A DNA stretch of 64,000 nt from DATGJX01 sp963830545 (GTDB lineage: Bacteria > Vulcanimicrobiota > Vulcanimicrobiia > Vulcanimicrobiales > Vulcanimicrobiaceae): the NCBI GenBank assembly GCA_963830545.1, contig CAWHMK010000001.1, forward strand, positions 1,488,001 to 1,552,000. The letters run 5' to 3'. The notes under the pieces were generated by a model. That model was not told where the DNA came from. It worked only from the letters and a program-made list of their open reading frames with translations, and searched no databases. The position numbers and the translations under genes were made by a program. This document shows, one piece after another, positions 1 to 9,136 of the stretch (the first letter of the stretch is position 1; each line of letters opens with the position of its first letter).

Positions 1-155
1 AGCCGGCGAGCTGAGCGAAAGCAGCTCCAAAGCGAACGGTTGGCGCGCGAAAAACGGCCGAGGATCGCACGACCCCGGGACCCGCAGTGAAGAAAACGCG
101 AGCGGTGCGGAAAACGCCGGCGAAAGCCGCGTCGGCGCGAAAGAAAAAGACTTAG
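1..155 (+). CDS. 3' end of a gene with a Lys/Ala-rich C-terminal tail (partial)
   Basis: The frame that closes with TAG at 153-155 ends in a basic tail (KKTRAVRKTPAKAAS then ARKKKT), of the kind that follows DNA- or RNA-binding domains. It meets the next gene end to end (that gene's stop is at 159), so convergent ends make sense. Upstream, this frame hits TGA at 12-14. A different frame is open across the first bases and meets an AGCT site at 22-27, so an indel like those seen elsewhere may lie here. Family unknown; too little is inside the window to name it. Confidence 0.3.
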
Positions 156-158
156 CGT

Positions 159-2119
159 CTACGCGCGCGAGGGAAAGTACTTGGCATGCCGAGCATGCAC
201 GAGCGCTTCCTCGCCGCGCGCGCGCAGTCGCTCTCGGGCGTAGGTCCGCGTCGCTTCGCGCATCCGGAAGCGCCGCTCGCGATCGTCTCCGTGAAGGATG
301 TCCGCCAGGCGTTTGTCGATGATGTCGTCGAACGCAGCCGCGGCTTCTCCAGGCCGCAGCGGCGAAAAGGCGCACACCTCGCGCGCGGCGTCCACGTCGA
401 AGCTTCCATTGAAGATACTCATACGTTCGAACAATCGCTGCGCGCAATCGTCGAGATCGGTGTAACTCCACTCGACCGCGTTGCGCAGGCTCGGTTCGTG
501 CTCGCCGAGCAGTTCCTGCAGCGAACGGGTTTTCACCATCGGCGCGGCGGAGCTCGATGGCAAGCGGCAAACCATTTAGGGCGGCGCAAATTCGCGTAAT
601 CTTCTCGCGATCGCTCGCATCGAAAATTACTTCCGGAGCGCTAGCCGCCGCGCGCTCATAAAAGAACACGCGCGCGTCCTCGCGTGTGAATGGCCCCAGA
701 TGGAAAACGCGTTCTTGCGCCAGCTGCAATGGGCGGCTGCTGGTCGCCAAAATGGTCGCGCGAGGCGCCTTCATCGCGAGCGAAACGCAGATGTTGCGCG
801 CTTCGTCGTGTACTTGCTCGCAGTGATCCAGAACGATCAGGCACTGCGTCTGTGTAAATTGCTCGGCAATGGTTTCGTATAGTGCGTCGATTTTGCCCGC
901 GTCGCGCGCGGCCGCCAGATCGAAAAACCACGCGCCGTGCACGTAGGCGTTGCTGAGATGCTGCGCGAGAGCAACGGCGCACTGCGTCTTGCCGACGCCC
1001 TCCGGACCAACGACGGTCGTCAGATGCGATAGCGCGAGACTACGGGCAAGCGCATCTAGTTCGAGCGATCGCCCGACCATCGGCGTCGTCAGGGGCGGTA
1101 GATTTCCATCCTGCTCGGGACGACCGCCGGCGGTATGAATGCTTTGGAAGACAGCGCGGTTGCGTCCCGACGTTTTCGCCGCGTATAGTGCGCGCCCGGC
1201 GTCGCGAACCAGCGCGCGGGGTTGGCGTTCGTACGGTAAGGCGCACGCAACGCCGAAGCTCGCCGTCACGACGTGTTCGGGGCTTTGCGCGTGCGGTATA
1301 TGCAGACTCGCAAACCGCTTCGCGCATGCTCTCCGCCGCACGCAAAGCGTCGTCGGGCGTCGCGCCGAGCAGGATCGCACCGAACTGCTCGCCCCCGTAG
1401 CGCGCGAATACCCCGGCATCGTGGTCGACGCACACGCGCGCCGCTTGCGCCACTTGCGCGAGGCACGAATCGCCTGCGAGCGGGCCATACGTCTGGTTGA
1501 AACTCTTGAAAAAGTCGAGATCCATCAGAATGACGCTCATCGCGATGTCCTCGCGGCGCGCGCGATTCCATTGGGTGCGCAATCGTTCTTCGAACACGCG
1601 CCGGCTAGCGGTTTCGCCGGCCGGCTGCAAACCGGCGGCTACGTACAGAGCGCACGTTTCGAGCAGTTGCACGTCGTGCTGGTCGTACGCATCGGGTTTG
1701 TCGCTTTGCACGGAGAACACGCCGATCGGACGCAAGCCGAATCGCAAAGAAACGAAGATCGCGCTCGCGCTGTCTTCTTTCGAAGCGCCGGGAATTTGGA
1801 GCGGCACCAGTTCCGCAGGCAAATCGTCGGGTCCGCGCATGAGGAGCGATTCACCGCTGTGCATGACGCGGAAGGATTGCGATTCCTCGCGGATGCGTAC
1901 GTGCGCGTCGCGGATCGTCACGCCGTGATCGTAAGCGAATTCGATGTACGTTCCGTCCCGCGACTCGAGCGCGATGAACACGACGGATGCGTCGACGTAC
2001 CGCGCCAGCAGCACGCAAAACCGCTCGAAGATATCCGAGAGCGGCCCGGCTTCGCAAAATAATTCGGCGGTTTGGCGGACCAGGTCGCTGTCGCGCCCGC
2101 CGGCCGTTCGTTCCCCCAT
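159..2119 (-). CDS. GAF-GGDEF-STAND ATPase fusion protein, broken by two 1-base frameshifts
   Basis: Three minus frames join into one product of about 652 aa. N-terminal: a GAF-like sensor, then a GGDEF domain with YGGEQF at the A-site (the fourth acidic residue replaced by Gln). After a shift near 1306 the GGDEF end (VTASFGVA, LYAAKTSGRNRAVF) runs straight into a P-loop NTPase of the AfsR/NB-ARC type: LTTPMVGRSLELDALARSL, Walker A VVGPEGVGKT, Walker B CLIVLDHCE, and GLPLAIEL. After a second shift near 550 comes the winged-helix part (SLRNAVEWSYTDLDDC, RRFRMREATRTYARERL), ending at KYFPSRA without the TPR domain usual in this family. Both breaks fall at or next to AGCT sites. The usual relatives carry a class III nucleotide cyclase in front of this ATPase; here a GGDEF domain takes that place. 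It may be a real gene with sequence errors, or a decaying one. Confidence 0.7.
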
Positions 2120-2176
2120 ACCATGGTATTCGGAACGAACGGCGCGGAACTTCTACAACTTCGGACCGAGCCGGAT

Positions 2177-3547
2177 CTACTGCACGCCGCTGGGCGGGGC
2201 GCTGGCGTCGGTATGGGCGATCCGGTCGTTCAAGTACTGCAGCGCCCGGGCCAGCTGCGAATCGTGGGTGGGATCTCCGTAACGCGCGCCCTTGTTTTCA
2301 TCGACAGTGATGTCGGGGGCGATGCCGAGATGGTTGATGTCGCGGTTGTGCGGCGTGAGGTACCGCGCGTCCGTGATCTTGATTGCGCTGCCGTCGGGCA
2401 GCGGCAGAATTTCTTGGACGACGCCCTTACCAAAAGTACGTGTGCCGACGATCGCTCCCACGCCGCTGTCCTGAATTGCGCCGGAAGTGATTTCGGACGC
2501 CGATGCCGTGTGCCCGTTCACGAGCACGGCCAGCGGCAGCGGAGGAATGGCCGTGTTTTCCGCTTCGTACGTCGTTACGTTCGACGCTCGGGATTCGACC
2601 GAAACGATTGGACCGGAGGCGATGAATTTCGAACTGACGTCGAGCGCGGCTTCCAAATAGCCGCCGCCGTTATCGCGCAGATCCATGACGATCGCGCGCG
2701 CGCCCTGCTGCTGCAGCCGATCCAATGCCCGCGTCAGCTCGTCGCCGGTGTCGCGTCCGAAAACCGTGAGCTCGACGTAGCCGATTTTTCCTGGAAGCAT
2801 TTTGTCGTACACGGAAAGTTGGTGTATTTCCGCGCGTGTAATCGAGATTGGCTGCGCGAGCGTCTTACCGTTGCGCTCGATGGTGAGCTGTACTTGCGTG
2901 CCCGCCTTGCCGCGCAGCCGCGTCGACGCTTGCTGGATCGTCAATCCTTTGGTTGAGACGCCGTCGATCGCGGTGATCGCGTCATCCTGCTGAACGCCGG
3001 CTTTATCCGCGGGCCCGTCCGGCACGACGTTGCTCACGTCGATGTACTTCGTTTGGGGATCTTGTTGAATCACGATGCCCGTTCCGGCGAACGAACCGCC
3101 GTCGAGTCCCTCGTTCAGCGCCGCGTATTCCTTTGGCGAAAGAAAGACGGTGTACTTGTCGTGCACCGAATCGAGCATGCCGGAAATCGCCGCGTACGCC
3201 AGCATGTGCGGACTCATCTTTCCGTGCGCCAGCCGTGCGGCCACGTCGACTTCATGCCCCACCGCGTGCGCGGTGCGGGCAACGTTGTCGCTCGCGAAAA
3301 TCGGCGGCAGCGAACCCTTCACGCCGGCGGTTTCCAGTTCGTGCGAAATTTCTTGGCGCGCTCCGTCGACGATGACCTGCGGATCGGTCTTCTGATAGAA
3401 ATCCGATTGCAGTTTGTCGTAGCTGAACTGAATCTCCGTGGCGTCAAGCGGGGAAATACCGGTAGCGGCGGCTGCCGATCCGGCGGCGGTCTGGGCGGCT
3501 GCCAGCAGCAGAGCGGCGGCAGCGGCGAGGGCGGTGAATCGCTTCAT
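2177..3547 (-). CDS. S41-family C-terminal processing protease (CtpA-like)
   Basis: 456 aa. A signal peptide (hydrophobic residues 4-20, Ala-rich cleavage region to about 28) sends it to the periplasm. A PDZ domain follows (about 145-235; DKAGVQQDDAITAIDG), then the S41 fold: MDLRDNGGGYLEAA (288-301), the TASASE serine motif (347-352) and TFGKGVVQ with the catalytic Lys near 374. Length and motifs are typical of an active Ser/Lys protease that trims periplasmic proteins, often lipoproteins or peptidoglycan hydrolases. It lies 7 bases downstream of a second S41 gene with the same layout, so the pair looks like a tandem duplication. It is last in the ftsEX-envC-ctp run. Confidence 0.9.
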   Translation of the reverse strand: MKRFTALAAAAALLLAAAQTAAGSAAAATGISPLDATEIQFSYDKLQSDFYQKTDPQVIVDGARQEISHELETAGVKGSLPPIFASDNVARTAHAVGHEVDVAARLAHGKMSPHMLAYAAISGMLDSVHDKYTVFLSPKEYAALNEGLDGGSFAGTGIVIQQDPQTKYIDVSNVVPDGPADKAGVQQDDAITAIDGVSTKGLTIQQASTRLRGKAGTQVQLTIERNGKTLAQPISITRAEIHQLSVYDKMLPGKIGYVELTVFGRDTGDELTRALDRLQQQGARAIVMDLRDNGGGYLEAALDVSSKFIASGPIVSVESRASNVTTYEAENTAIPPLPLAVLVNGHTASASEITSGAIQDSGVGAIVGTRTFGKGVVQEILPLPDGSAIKITDARYLTPHNRDINHLGIAPDITVDENKGARYGDPTHDSQLARALQYLNDRIAHTDASAPPSGVQ

Positions 3548-3554
3548 AATCCTA

Positions 3555-4994
3555 CTAACGTATGAGGTGTTTCAAATATGCCTTGGCGGCTTGAAGTTGT
3601 TTGTCTTTCGGCGTGCCGATGTACGCCAGGTCCGGGCTTTGCGGCACCACGATGTCCGGCTGGATTCCCTTGTGCTGAATGTCTCGTCCGTTCGGCGTGA
3701 TGTAGCGCTGCGTAGTGATTTTCAGCGCGCCGCCGTTGGGCATGGAGAATATACCCTGCACGACGCCTTTGCCGAACGTCTTGGTTCCGATGAGCGTCGC
3801 AATCTTGTAATCTTGCAAGGCTCCGGCGGTGATCTCCGAAGCGCTTGCGGTGTAACCGTTCACCAGAATCACGAGCGGCGTTACGCCGTGCAGTACGTTA
3901 CCGGTCGCATTTTGCACGTCCCGGTCGCCGTAGCGGTCGATTTCCGTCACGACCACGCCCTTGGGAAGGAACAGGCTCGAGATCTCGACCGCTGCGTTGA
4001 GCAAACCGCCGCCGTTGTCGCGCAAATCCAGAATCGTCGCTTTCGCGCCGTGCGCTCTGCCGTCGATCAGCGCTTTTCGCACTTCCGCCGCGGAGGTTTC
4101 ACCGAAGTCCGATAAACGGACGTAATCGTATCCGTTCTCGACTTTTGCGTGCACTGTCGGCACGTGAATGATTTCCCGCGTAATGTGATATTGATGCCGG
4201 CCCGTTTTCTTGTACGGATGCGTCGTGATGGACACGACGGTGCCTTCCGGCCCGCGAATCATCCGCTCGACGCGATCGAGCGCCATGCCCTTTACCGGCT
4301 GGCCGTCGATCAACTGTACGACTTCGTTGCCTTTCATTCCGGCGCGCGCGGCGGGCAGACCGTCGATCGGCTGTACGATCACTTGACCGTCTTTCAGCTG
4401 ATAAATGAAAACGCCGATACCGCCGAAGTCGCCGCCGCTCAGCTGTTCGTTCAGCGCGCGAATCTGATCCGGCGGCAGATACACGGTGTACGGATCGTGG
4501 AGCGAATCGAGCATGCCGGAAAGAGCCGCTTCGGTGAGTTGATCGCGTCCGTTCGTGCCCAGATAACGCGCGTAGTGATCTTCTGCATATGCGAGCTGGC
4601 GGTCGAGAACGTGCACGTCCTGGCTTGCATCGCCCGCACTTTGCGGATCGGGCAGTGCGGGCGCGACCGAGGCATGTTTGGCCTTGAGCGCCGCGCGCAG
4701 ATACGACTGCAGGCCGCTGTGCTCGCCCTGCACGAGCGTTTGGGAATCGACGGGTTTATAGTACACGCGCTCGACTTCGCGATACGCAAGGCCGAGCAGT
4801 TGCTGGTCGATCATCTGCGGGCCGAGCACTGCACCGATGTCGAGCGAAGCGATTTTGTTCGTTTCGTCGGTGAAGCTCTGATCGGCAATGCCCGAAACCG
4901 CTCCGTGTTGCGCGCGCAGGTAATACGCGGCGCCGACTCCGGCGGCGACGAGGACGAGAATGACTGCGAAGACCCAGCGTACTTTTGAAGACAC
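3555..4994 (-). CDS. S41-family C-terminal processing protease (CtpA-like), second copy
   Basis: About 479 aa from a GTG start at 4994 (VSSKVRWVFAVILVLVAAG); the frame stays open further upstream but there it is only antisense to the M23 gene. One N-terminal membrane anchor or signal (residues 6-25), a PDZ domain (GGDFGGIGVFIY, AARAGMKGNEVVQLIDG), then S41 motifs LDLRDNGGGLLNAA, NGYTASASEITAGAL (serine) and TFGKGVVQG (lysine). It also has the MLDSLHDPYTVYL substrate-gate segment typical of CtpA. The role is periplasmic proteolysis, probably tied to the M23 hydrolase encoded just upstream. Divergence from its neighbour suggests an old duplication and different substrates. Confidence 0.88.
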   Translation of the reverse strand: MSSKVRWVFAVILVLVAAGVGAAYYLRAQHGAVSGIADQSFTDETNKIASLDIGAVLGPQMIDQQLLGLAYREVERVYYKPVDSQTLVQGEHSGLQSYLRAALKAKHASVAPALPDPQSAGDASQDVHVLDRQLAYAEDHYARYLGTNGRDQLTEAALSGMLDSLHDPYTVYLPPDQIRALNEQLSGGDFGGIGVFIYQLKDGQVIVQPIDGLPAARAGMKGNEVVQLIDGQPVKGMALDRVERMIRGPEGTVVSITTHPYKKTGRHQYHITREIIHVPTVHAKVENGYDYVRLSDFGETSAAEVRKALIDGRAHGAKATILDLRDNGGGLLNAAVEISSLFLPKGVVVTEIDRYGDRDVQNATGNVLHGVTPLVILVNGYTASASEITAGALQDYKIATLIGTKTFGKGVVQGIFSMPNGGALKITTQRYITPNGRDIQHKGIQPDIVVPQSPDLAYIGTPKDKQLQAAKAYLKHLIR

Positions 4995-5082
4995 CTTTAG
5001 CGAGCGATCCTTCGAAATGGAGCGGCGTGCGCCGTACCCGCTTAGTACCCAGATTGCGCGCCGGAAGTTACGGGACGAGCGC

Positions 5083-6274
5083 TCAGTGCAGGTAAGCGGC
5101 CGGGTCGACGGGCTTGCCGTCGATGCGTACCTCGAAGTGTACGTGCGGACCCGTAGAAGCGCCTGTGGAGCCAACCGCGCCGATGGCCTGCCCCCTTTGC
5201 ACCTGCTGCCCGACCGAAACGAAAATCTGCGAGCAATGTCCGTATCCGGTGGCCATGCCGCCGCCGTGGTCGATGAGGATGTAGTTGCCGTAACCGCCGT
5301 ACCAGCCGGCGGAAATGACGGTACCGGCAGCCGCCGCCGTGATGGTAGTTCCCATCGGCGCCGCGATGTCGAGGCCCGGATGGAATTCCATACCGCCGCC
5401 GAAGGGGTTGCGCCGGTAGCCGAAAGGTGAGGTGATCGTCCCCGAGACCGGCCAGGCAAGCGCGCCCGGGGCGCTCGCCGTTCCGACGATGCCGGCCGCG
5501 CGCCGCGCCGCCTCACGCTGTGCCTCGAGTTCGCGCTGGCGCTCGACGATGAGCGCTTCCAGCGCCGCTTCCTGGCTCGCGGAGAGGTCTTCCATTTGAA
5601 CGACTTCATCGGCCACTTGCCGGCGCTGAGAGTCTGCGATTGCCACCAAGTTCGCGCGTTCGGACGCGAGCGTATCCAGCTGGTTGCGCGCGCGCTGCTG
5701 CGCCTGCTGCTGACTTTGCAGTGCCGCCTGCGTCGATTCCAAATCCGCCTGCGCGGACGCAACGTGCGCCTCGGCTGTCTTTCGCTCGCGCACCGCGTGT
5801 TGGTTCGCCGCGATCAGCAACCGCAGGTCTTCCCAGCGCTCGACGAAGTCGGAGAACGATTTCGATGCGAGCAGCACGCTCAGGTATCCCATTTCGCCGT
5901 GCTCGTAGACGTCGACCAATCGTTTCTTGAGCAAATCGTCGTGCAGTTTGAGCGTTTTTTCGGCGGCATCGAGCTGAATCGTATTCCACGAGAGTTTGCG
6001 CTGCGTGCTGCTCTCTTGGGCGTCGAGGTCGTCCAGCCGCGCATTCACTCCGGTTATCGCGTTGTTCGTCGAATCGAGCTGCGTCTGCAGATCGTCCACT
6101 CGGATCGTAGCAGCGTGCAATTCGCCGCGCTTGGCATGCAGCCTGCGTTTGAAGCGCTTCGGTCTTCCGGCGCTGCGCCTCGATGCGCGCGTTCAAGCTC
6201 GCGGGAGTAGCCGTAGCTGGGAACATGCCGATCAGCAGCAGCGCCGCAACGGCGCAGCGAAGTCGCGCGTTCAT
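5083..6274 (-). CDS. EnvC-like murein hydrolase activator: coiled coil plus M23 domain (frameshift near 6142)
   Basis: About 396 aa once two frames are joined. The signal peptide (MNARLRCAVAALLLIGMFPA) is in one frame; after CAGGCTG at 6140-6144 (read CAGCTG, giving TQLHAKRGEL) the other frame carries a long coiled coil (about residues 25-240) and a C-terminal LytM/M23 domain. The M23 metal-site motifs are present: HPGLDIAAP (HxxxD) and GPHVHFEV (HxH). EnvC proteins usually have degenerate sites and activate amidases, so this one may itself be a peptidase. ATGA overlap with the upstream response regulator and the linked ftsEX genes fit the FtsEX-controlled division hydrolase module. Confidence 0.85.
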
Positions 6275-7218
6275 TTTCTGCGTTTGTCCTTTACGTAGAC
6301 TGAGCCGCCGATCGATTTGGCGTACCGCTTGAGTTCCGCGGCGGCTTCCCCGATTTGCGCGTAGTTTTCGAGCGGGCGCTGTTCGTTGGAGATGATTGCG
6401 ACCGAGAGCGACATGATTGGGAAGCGGTTGAGCGACCCGCGCCGGTCCCGCGTCTCGATGTAGCCCTGGCGCAAGTCCTGGGCGGTGTAGAGTTTGCGGA
6501 TCTCGCGATCGAACGTGTCGATGATCTCGCGCGCGATCTCTTCGCCGCGATCGGGAAGGGTGACGATGATGAAGTCGTCGCCGCCGATGTGACCGACGAA
6601 GTCGAGATTCGTGCCGCGGCGTCGCACGACGTCGACCGCGGTCGATGCCACGAGTTGTATCGCCTCGTCGCCGTGCGTGAAGCCGTAGACGTCGTTGAAC
6701 GCTTTGAAGTTGTCGAGATCGAGATAAAGAACGGCGAACGGATCGTGGCCGTCGATGCGGCGCCGCAGCTCTCCCTCGATAGCCAGATTCCCCGGCAGGC
6801 GCGTGAGCGGCGAGAGCGACGAATCGACTTCGACGCGGCGTATTTTCGCTTTGACGCGCGCGAGCAGTTCCTGCGGTCCGAACGGCTTGGTAATGTAATC
6901 GTCGGCTCCCGCCTCGAAGCCCGCGAGCTTGTCTTCCACTTCCGATTTTGCGGTAAGCATGATAATCGGCACGTGCGTGTTCGACGGATGTCGCCGAATG
7001 CGGCGCGCCACTTCGTAGCCGTCGATCATCGGCATCATGACGTCGAGTACGACCAGATCCGGCTGCATCGAATCCAAGACGCGCATCGCGTCTTCACCAT
7101 TGGATGCCGTCGTGACGTCGTACCCCGCGAGCTCGAGGTTCGTTTGGATGATCTTGCGCAGATTGCGATCGTCGTCGATGACGAGAATACGTTTCCCCGA
7201 CTCGTCGAGCTGCTTCAC
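6271..7218 (-). CDS. response regulator with REC and degenerate GGDEF domains
   Basis: 315 aa. REC domain (about 10-125) with the acidic pocket IDDDR, phospho-acceptor Asp59 in VVLDVMMP, Thr in MLTAKSE and Lys in ITKPFG. A GGDEF domain follows (about 135-300): PLTRLPGN, LYLDLDNFKAFND, and HIGGDDF at the A-site (212-216). The Asp for Glu change in the signature and the missing standard C-terminal features make cyclase activity uncertain; GTP or c-di-GMP binding is possible. It overlaps its probable partner kinase by four bases (ATGA) and the M23 gene by four, so the three are co-translated within the ftsEX cluster. Confidence 0.88.
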   Translation of the reverse strand: MKQLDESGKRILVIDDDRNLRKIIQTNLELAGYDVTTASNGEDAMRVLDSMQPDLVVLDVMMPMIDGYEVARRIRRHPSNTHVPIIMLTAKSEVEDKLAGFEAGADDYITKPFGPQELLARVKAKIRRVEVDSSLSPLTRLPGNLAIEGELRRRIDGHDPFAVLYLDLDNFKAFNDVYGFTHGDEAIQLVASTAVDVVRRRGTNLDFVGHIGGDDFIIVTLPDRGEEIAREIIDTFDREIRKLYTAQDLRQGYIETRDRRGSLNRFPIMSLSVAIISNEQRPLENYAQIGEAAAELKRYAKSIGGSVYVKDKRRK

Positions 7219-8288
7219 CGGATCGGCAGCCTCAACGTGAACGTGGTGCCGCAGCCGAGCTCGCTTCGAACGTCGATCGTCCCACCGTGCGCGCGCACGA
7301 GCGCATGCACGATGTAGAGGCCCAAACCGCTTCCGCCGGCCGACGCAGCGGCCTGCGATCGCGCGCGGAAAAAGCGATCGAAGATGTACGGCAGATCCGC
7401 CTCGTCGATTCCGGCGCCGCGATCGCGTACCGTGACCACGGTTTGCGTACCGGACGATTCCCCCGTTACGTCGATTGCGCCGCCGTCCGGCGAGTATTTC
7501 AACGCGTTCTCCAGCAAGTTTCGAAACACGTCGCGCAAGCGCTCGGGATCGCCGGAAACCACGACGCCGGCGCAGCGGCGTTCGATTGGGTGTTTCACCG
7601 GATCGTAGTACAGATCGCGCAACGCTTCTTCCACGACCGAGTCCAGCGGGACGCTCACGCGCCGCCGCAGCATCTGTCCTGATTCGACCCTCGTAACCAG
7701 CAGCAGATCTTCGATCAGCCGCGAGAGCCGGTCCGCCTGCTGCTCGACGACACCGAGAAATTCGTTACGCCGCGATTCGTAAAGCGCCGGATTGTTGCGA
7801 AGCGTCGCGGTATAGGCTTTGATTGCCGCAAGCGGCGTTTTCAACTCGTGCGAAACGGTGCTGACGAGCTCGTTCTTGAGTTGCTCGATCTCATCGACGC
7901 TATGCTTGGGTCCGAACGCGAGGAGCCAGCCTTCGATGTCTGCGCCGCGTTTCAACACGAGCGATCGCGCTTGCACGCGCGCCGGTTGCCCCGCGGAATT
8001 GCGCAGGACGAGCGAATGCGTTTGCGGACCGTCGGCGGCGGTACACACCGTGCCGGCATTGCTTTCGTGCAGCAGCGAATCGATCTCGGAGCCGATGGCG
8101 CTTTCCGCCGAGAACCCGAGCAGTAGTTGGGCGGCAGGCGAAAACCGGACGATGCGGCGGTGCTCGTCCAAATGAATGAGGCCTTCGCCGACGACCTGCG
8201 TGACGGCTGAGACGAGCGCTTTTGCCGCGAGCAGCTCGTCGAGAAGTTCGCGGCTTACGTCCGCAGGTAGCGTCCGACTGCTATCCAC
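7215..8288 (-). CDS. PAS-containing sensor histidine kinase
   Basis: About 357 aa from a GTG at 8288, which overlaps the end of ftsX by 34 bases; the longer open frame upstream is antisense-like Arg-rich filler. Domains: a PAS sensor (about 30-120; LIHLDEHRRIVRFSPAAQLLLGF), HisKA with the H-box STVSHELKTPLAAIKAY (His is the phosphorylation site), and HATPase_c with FRNLLENALKYSP (N box), VRDRGAGI (G1), DRFFRA (F box) and GSGLGLYI (G2). No transmembrane segment is visible, so it is probably cytosolic. It most likely phosphorylates the REC-GGDEF protein encoded next. Position between ftsX and the hydrolase activator suggests it monitors division or envelope state. Confidence 0.87.
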   Translation of the reverse strand: MDSSRTLPADVSRELLDELLAAKALVSAVTQVVGEGLIHLDEHRRIVRFSPAAQLLLGFSAESAIGSEIDSLLHESNAGTVCTAADGPQTHSLVLRNSAGQPARVQARSLVLKRGADIEGWLLAFGPKHSVDEIEQLKNELVSTVSHELKTPLAAIKAYTATLRNNPALYESRRNEFLGVVEQQADRLSRLIEDLLLVTRVESGQMLRRRVSVPLDSVVEEALRDLYYDPVKHPIERRCAGVVVSGDPERLRDVFRNLLENALKYSPDGGAIDVTGESSGTQTVVTVRDRGAGIDEADLPYIFDRFFRARSQAAASAGGSGLGLYIVHALVRAHGGTIDVRSELGCGTTFTLRLPIR

Positions 8289-9136
8289 GACGCGACCACA
8301 CCAACCGCTGCACCGACGACGAACAACTGCAGGACGAGCGAAGCGATGTCCACGTGGGATGCGCCGAGTTGCAGCCAGGGCAACGCGAGCGCGAGTTTCG
8401 GGACGAGCGTCGCGCGCGCCGCGGCGAGGACGGCAACGGCGAGCATCACTCCGAGTGCGCCGTCGATGAGCCCCTCGCAAATGAAGGGCATGCGAATGTA
8501 CATATTCGTTGCGCCGACCAGCTGCATGATGGAAATTTCGCGGCGGCGCGCAAAAACGGTCAGGCGGATCGTGTTCGAGATGATGATGCCCGCGACGACG
8601 ATGAAGAGACAGATCAGCGCGATTCCGACTCGGCGCGCCACGGCGCCGATCTGCAGCAGCCGCTGGACGACGTCCTGTCCGTAATCCACGCTTTGCACTC
8701 CAGCCAGTTTTCGGATGGCTGCGGCGACCAGCGGAACTTGTTCGGGCCGCCGCACGCGGACGCGAAACTTGTCGGGCAGCGGATTCTCAGTGAGAATGGA
8801 CGTGTCGATTTGGCCTTTCATCCGCTCGCGCAATTCATGCAAGCCCTGACTCTTCGGAACGAATTGCGTGGACAGGATGCGATCGTCTTTCGCGAAGGCG
8901 GTACGCAGCGCGTCTTCCTGCGACTTGGAGGCGTCGGGCTGCGCGTACACGGAAATCGTAATCTGGCTCATCACGTCGTTTGCCAGATGGGTGACGCTTG
9001 CGCGCGTGTAGAGAAAAGCGCCGAGCAGAACGATCGTCACGGCGACGGTGCCGACGGCAGTTGCCTGCATGCCGGCGTTGCGGGTGAAGTTGCGGGAGAC
9101 CTCACCCAGAAAGAATCTGATCTTGCCCCAGTCCAA
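8255..9136 (-). CDS. ftsX: cell division protein FtsX
   Basis: About 293 aa from a TTG at 9136 (LDWGKIRFFLGEVSRNF), with GAGGG about ten bases upstream; the start overlaps the ftsE 3' end by 35 bases. Topology is that of FtsX: a short cytosolic N-terminus, TM1 (VAVTIVLLGAFLY), a large extracytoplasmic loop of about 130 aa (SVYAQPDASKSQEDALR...DYGQDVVQRLL), then three more TM segments including GIALICLFIVVAGIIIS and LVGATNMYIRMPF. FtsX with FtsE forms an ABC-type complex that signals to peptidoglycan hydrolases through EnvC-like partners, and such a partner is encoded three genes downstream. Confidence 0.9.
   Translation of the reverse strand: MDWGKIRFFLGEVSRNFTRNAGMQATAVGTVAVTIVLLGAFLYTRASVTHLANDVMSQITISVYAQPDASKSQEDALRTAFAKDDRILSTQFVPKSQGLHELRERMKGQIDTSILTENPLPDKFRVRVRRPEQVPLVAAAIRKLAGVQSVDYGQDVVQRLLQIGAVARRVGIALICLFIVVAGIIISNTIRLTVFARRREISIMQLVGATNMYIRMPFICEGLIDGALGVMLAVAVLAAARATLVPKLALALPWLQLGASHVDIASLVLQLFVVGAAVGVVASWIAVGRYLRT

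Noticed and set aside
3555..5762. A 735-codon reading that would extend the second S41 protease upstream
   Set aside because: The extra N-terminal 255 residues are antisense-like Arg/Ser-rich text over the M23 gene; the GTG at 4994 opens a proper membrane anchor.
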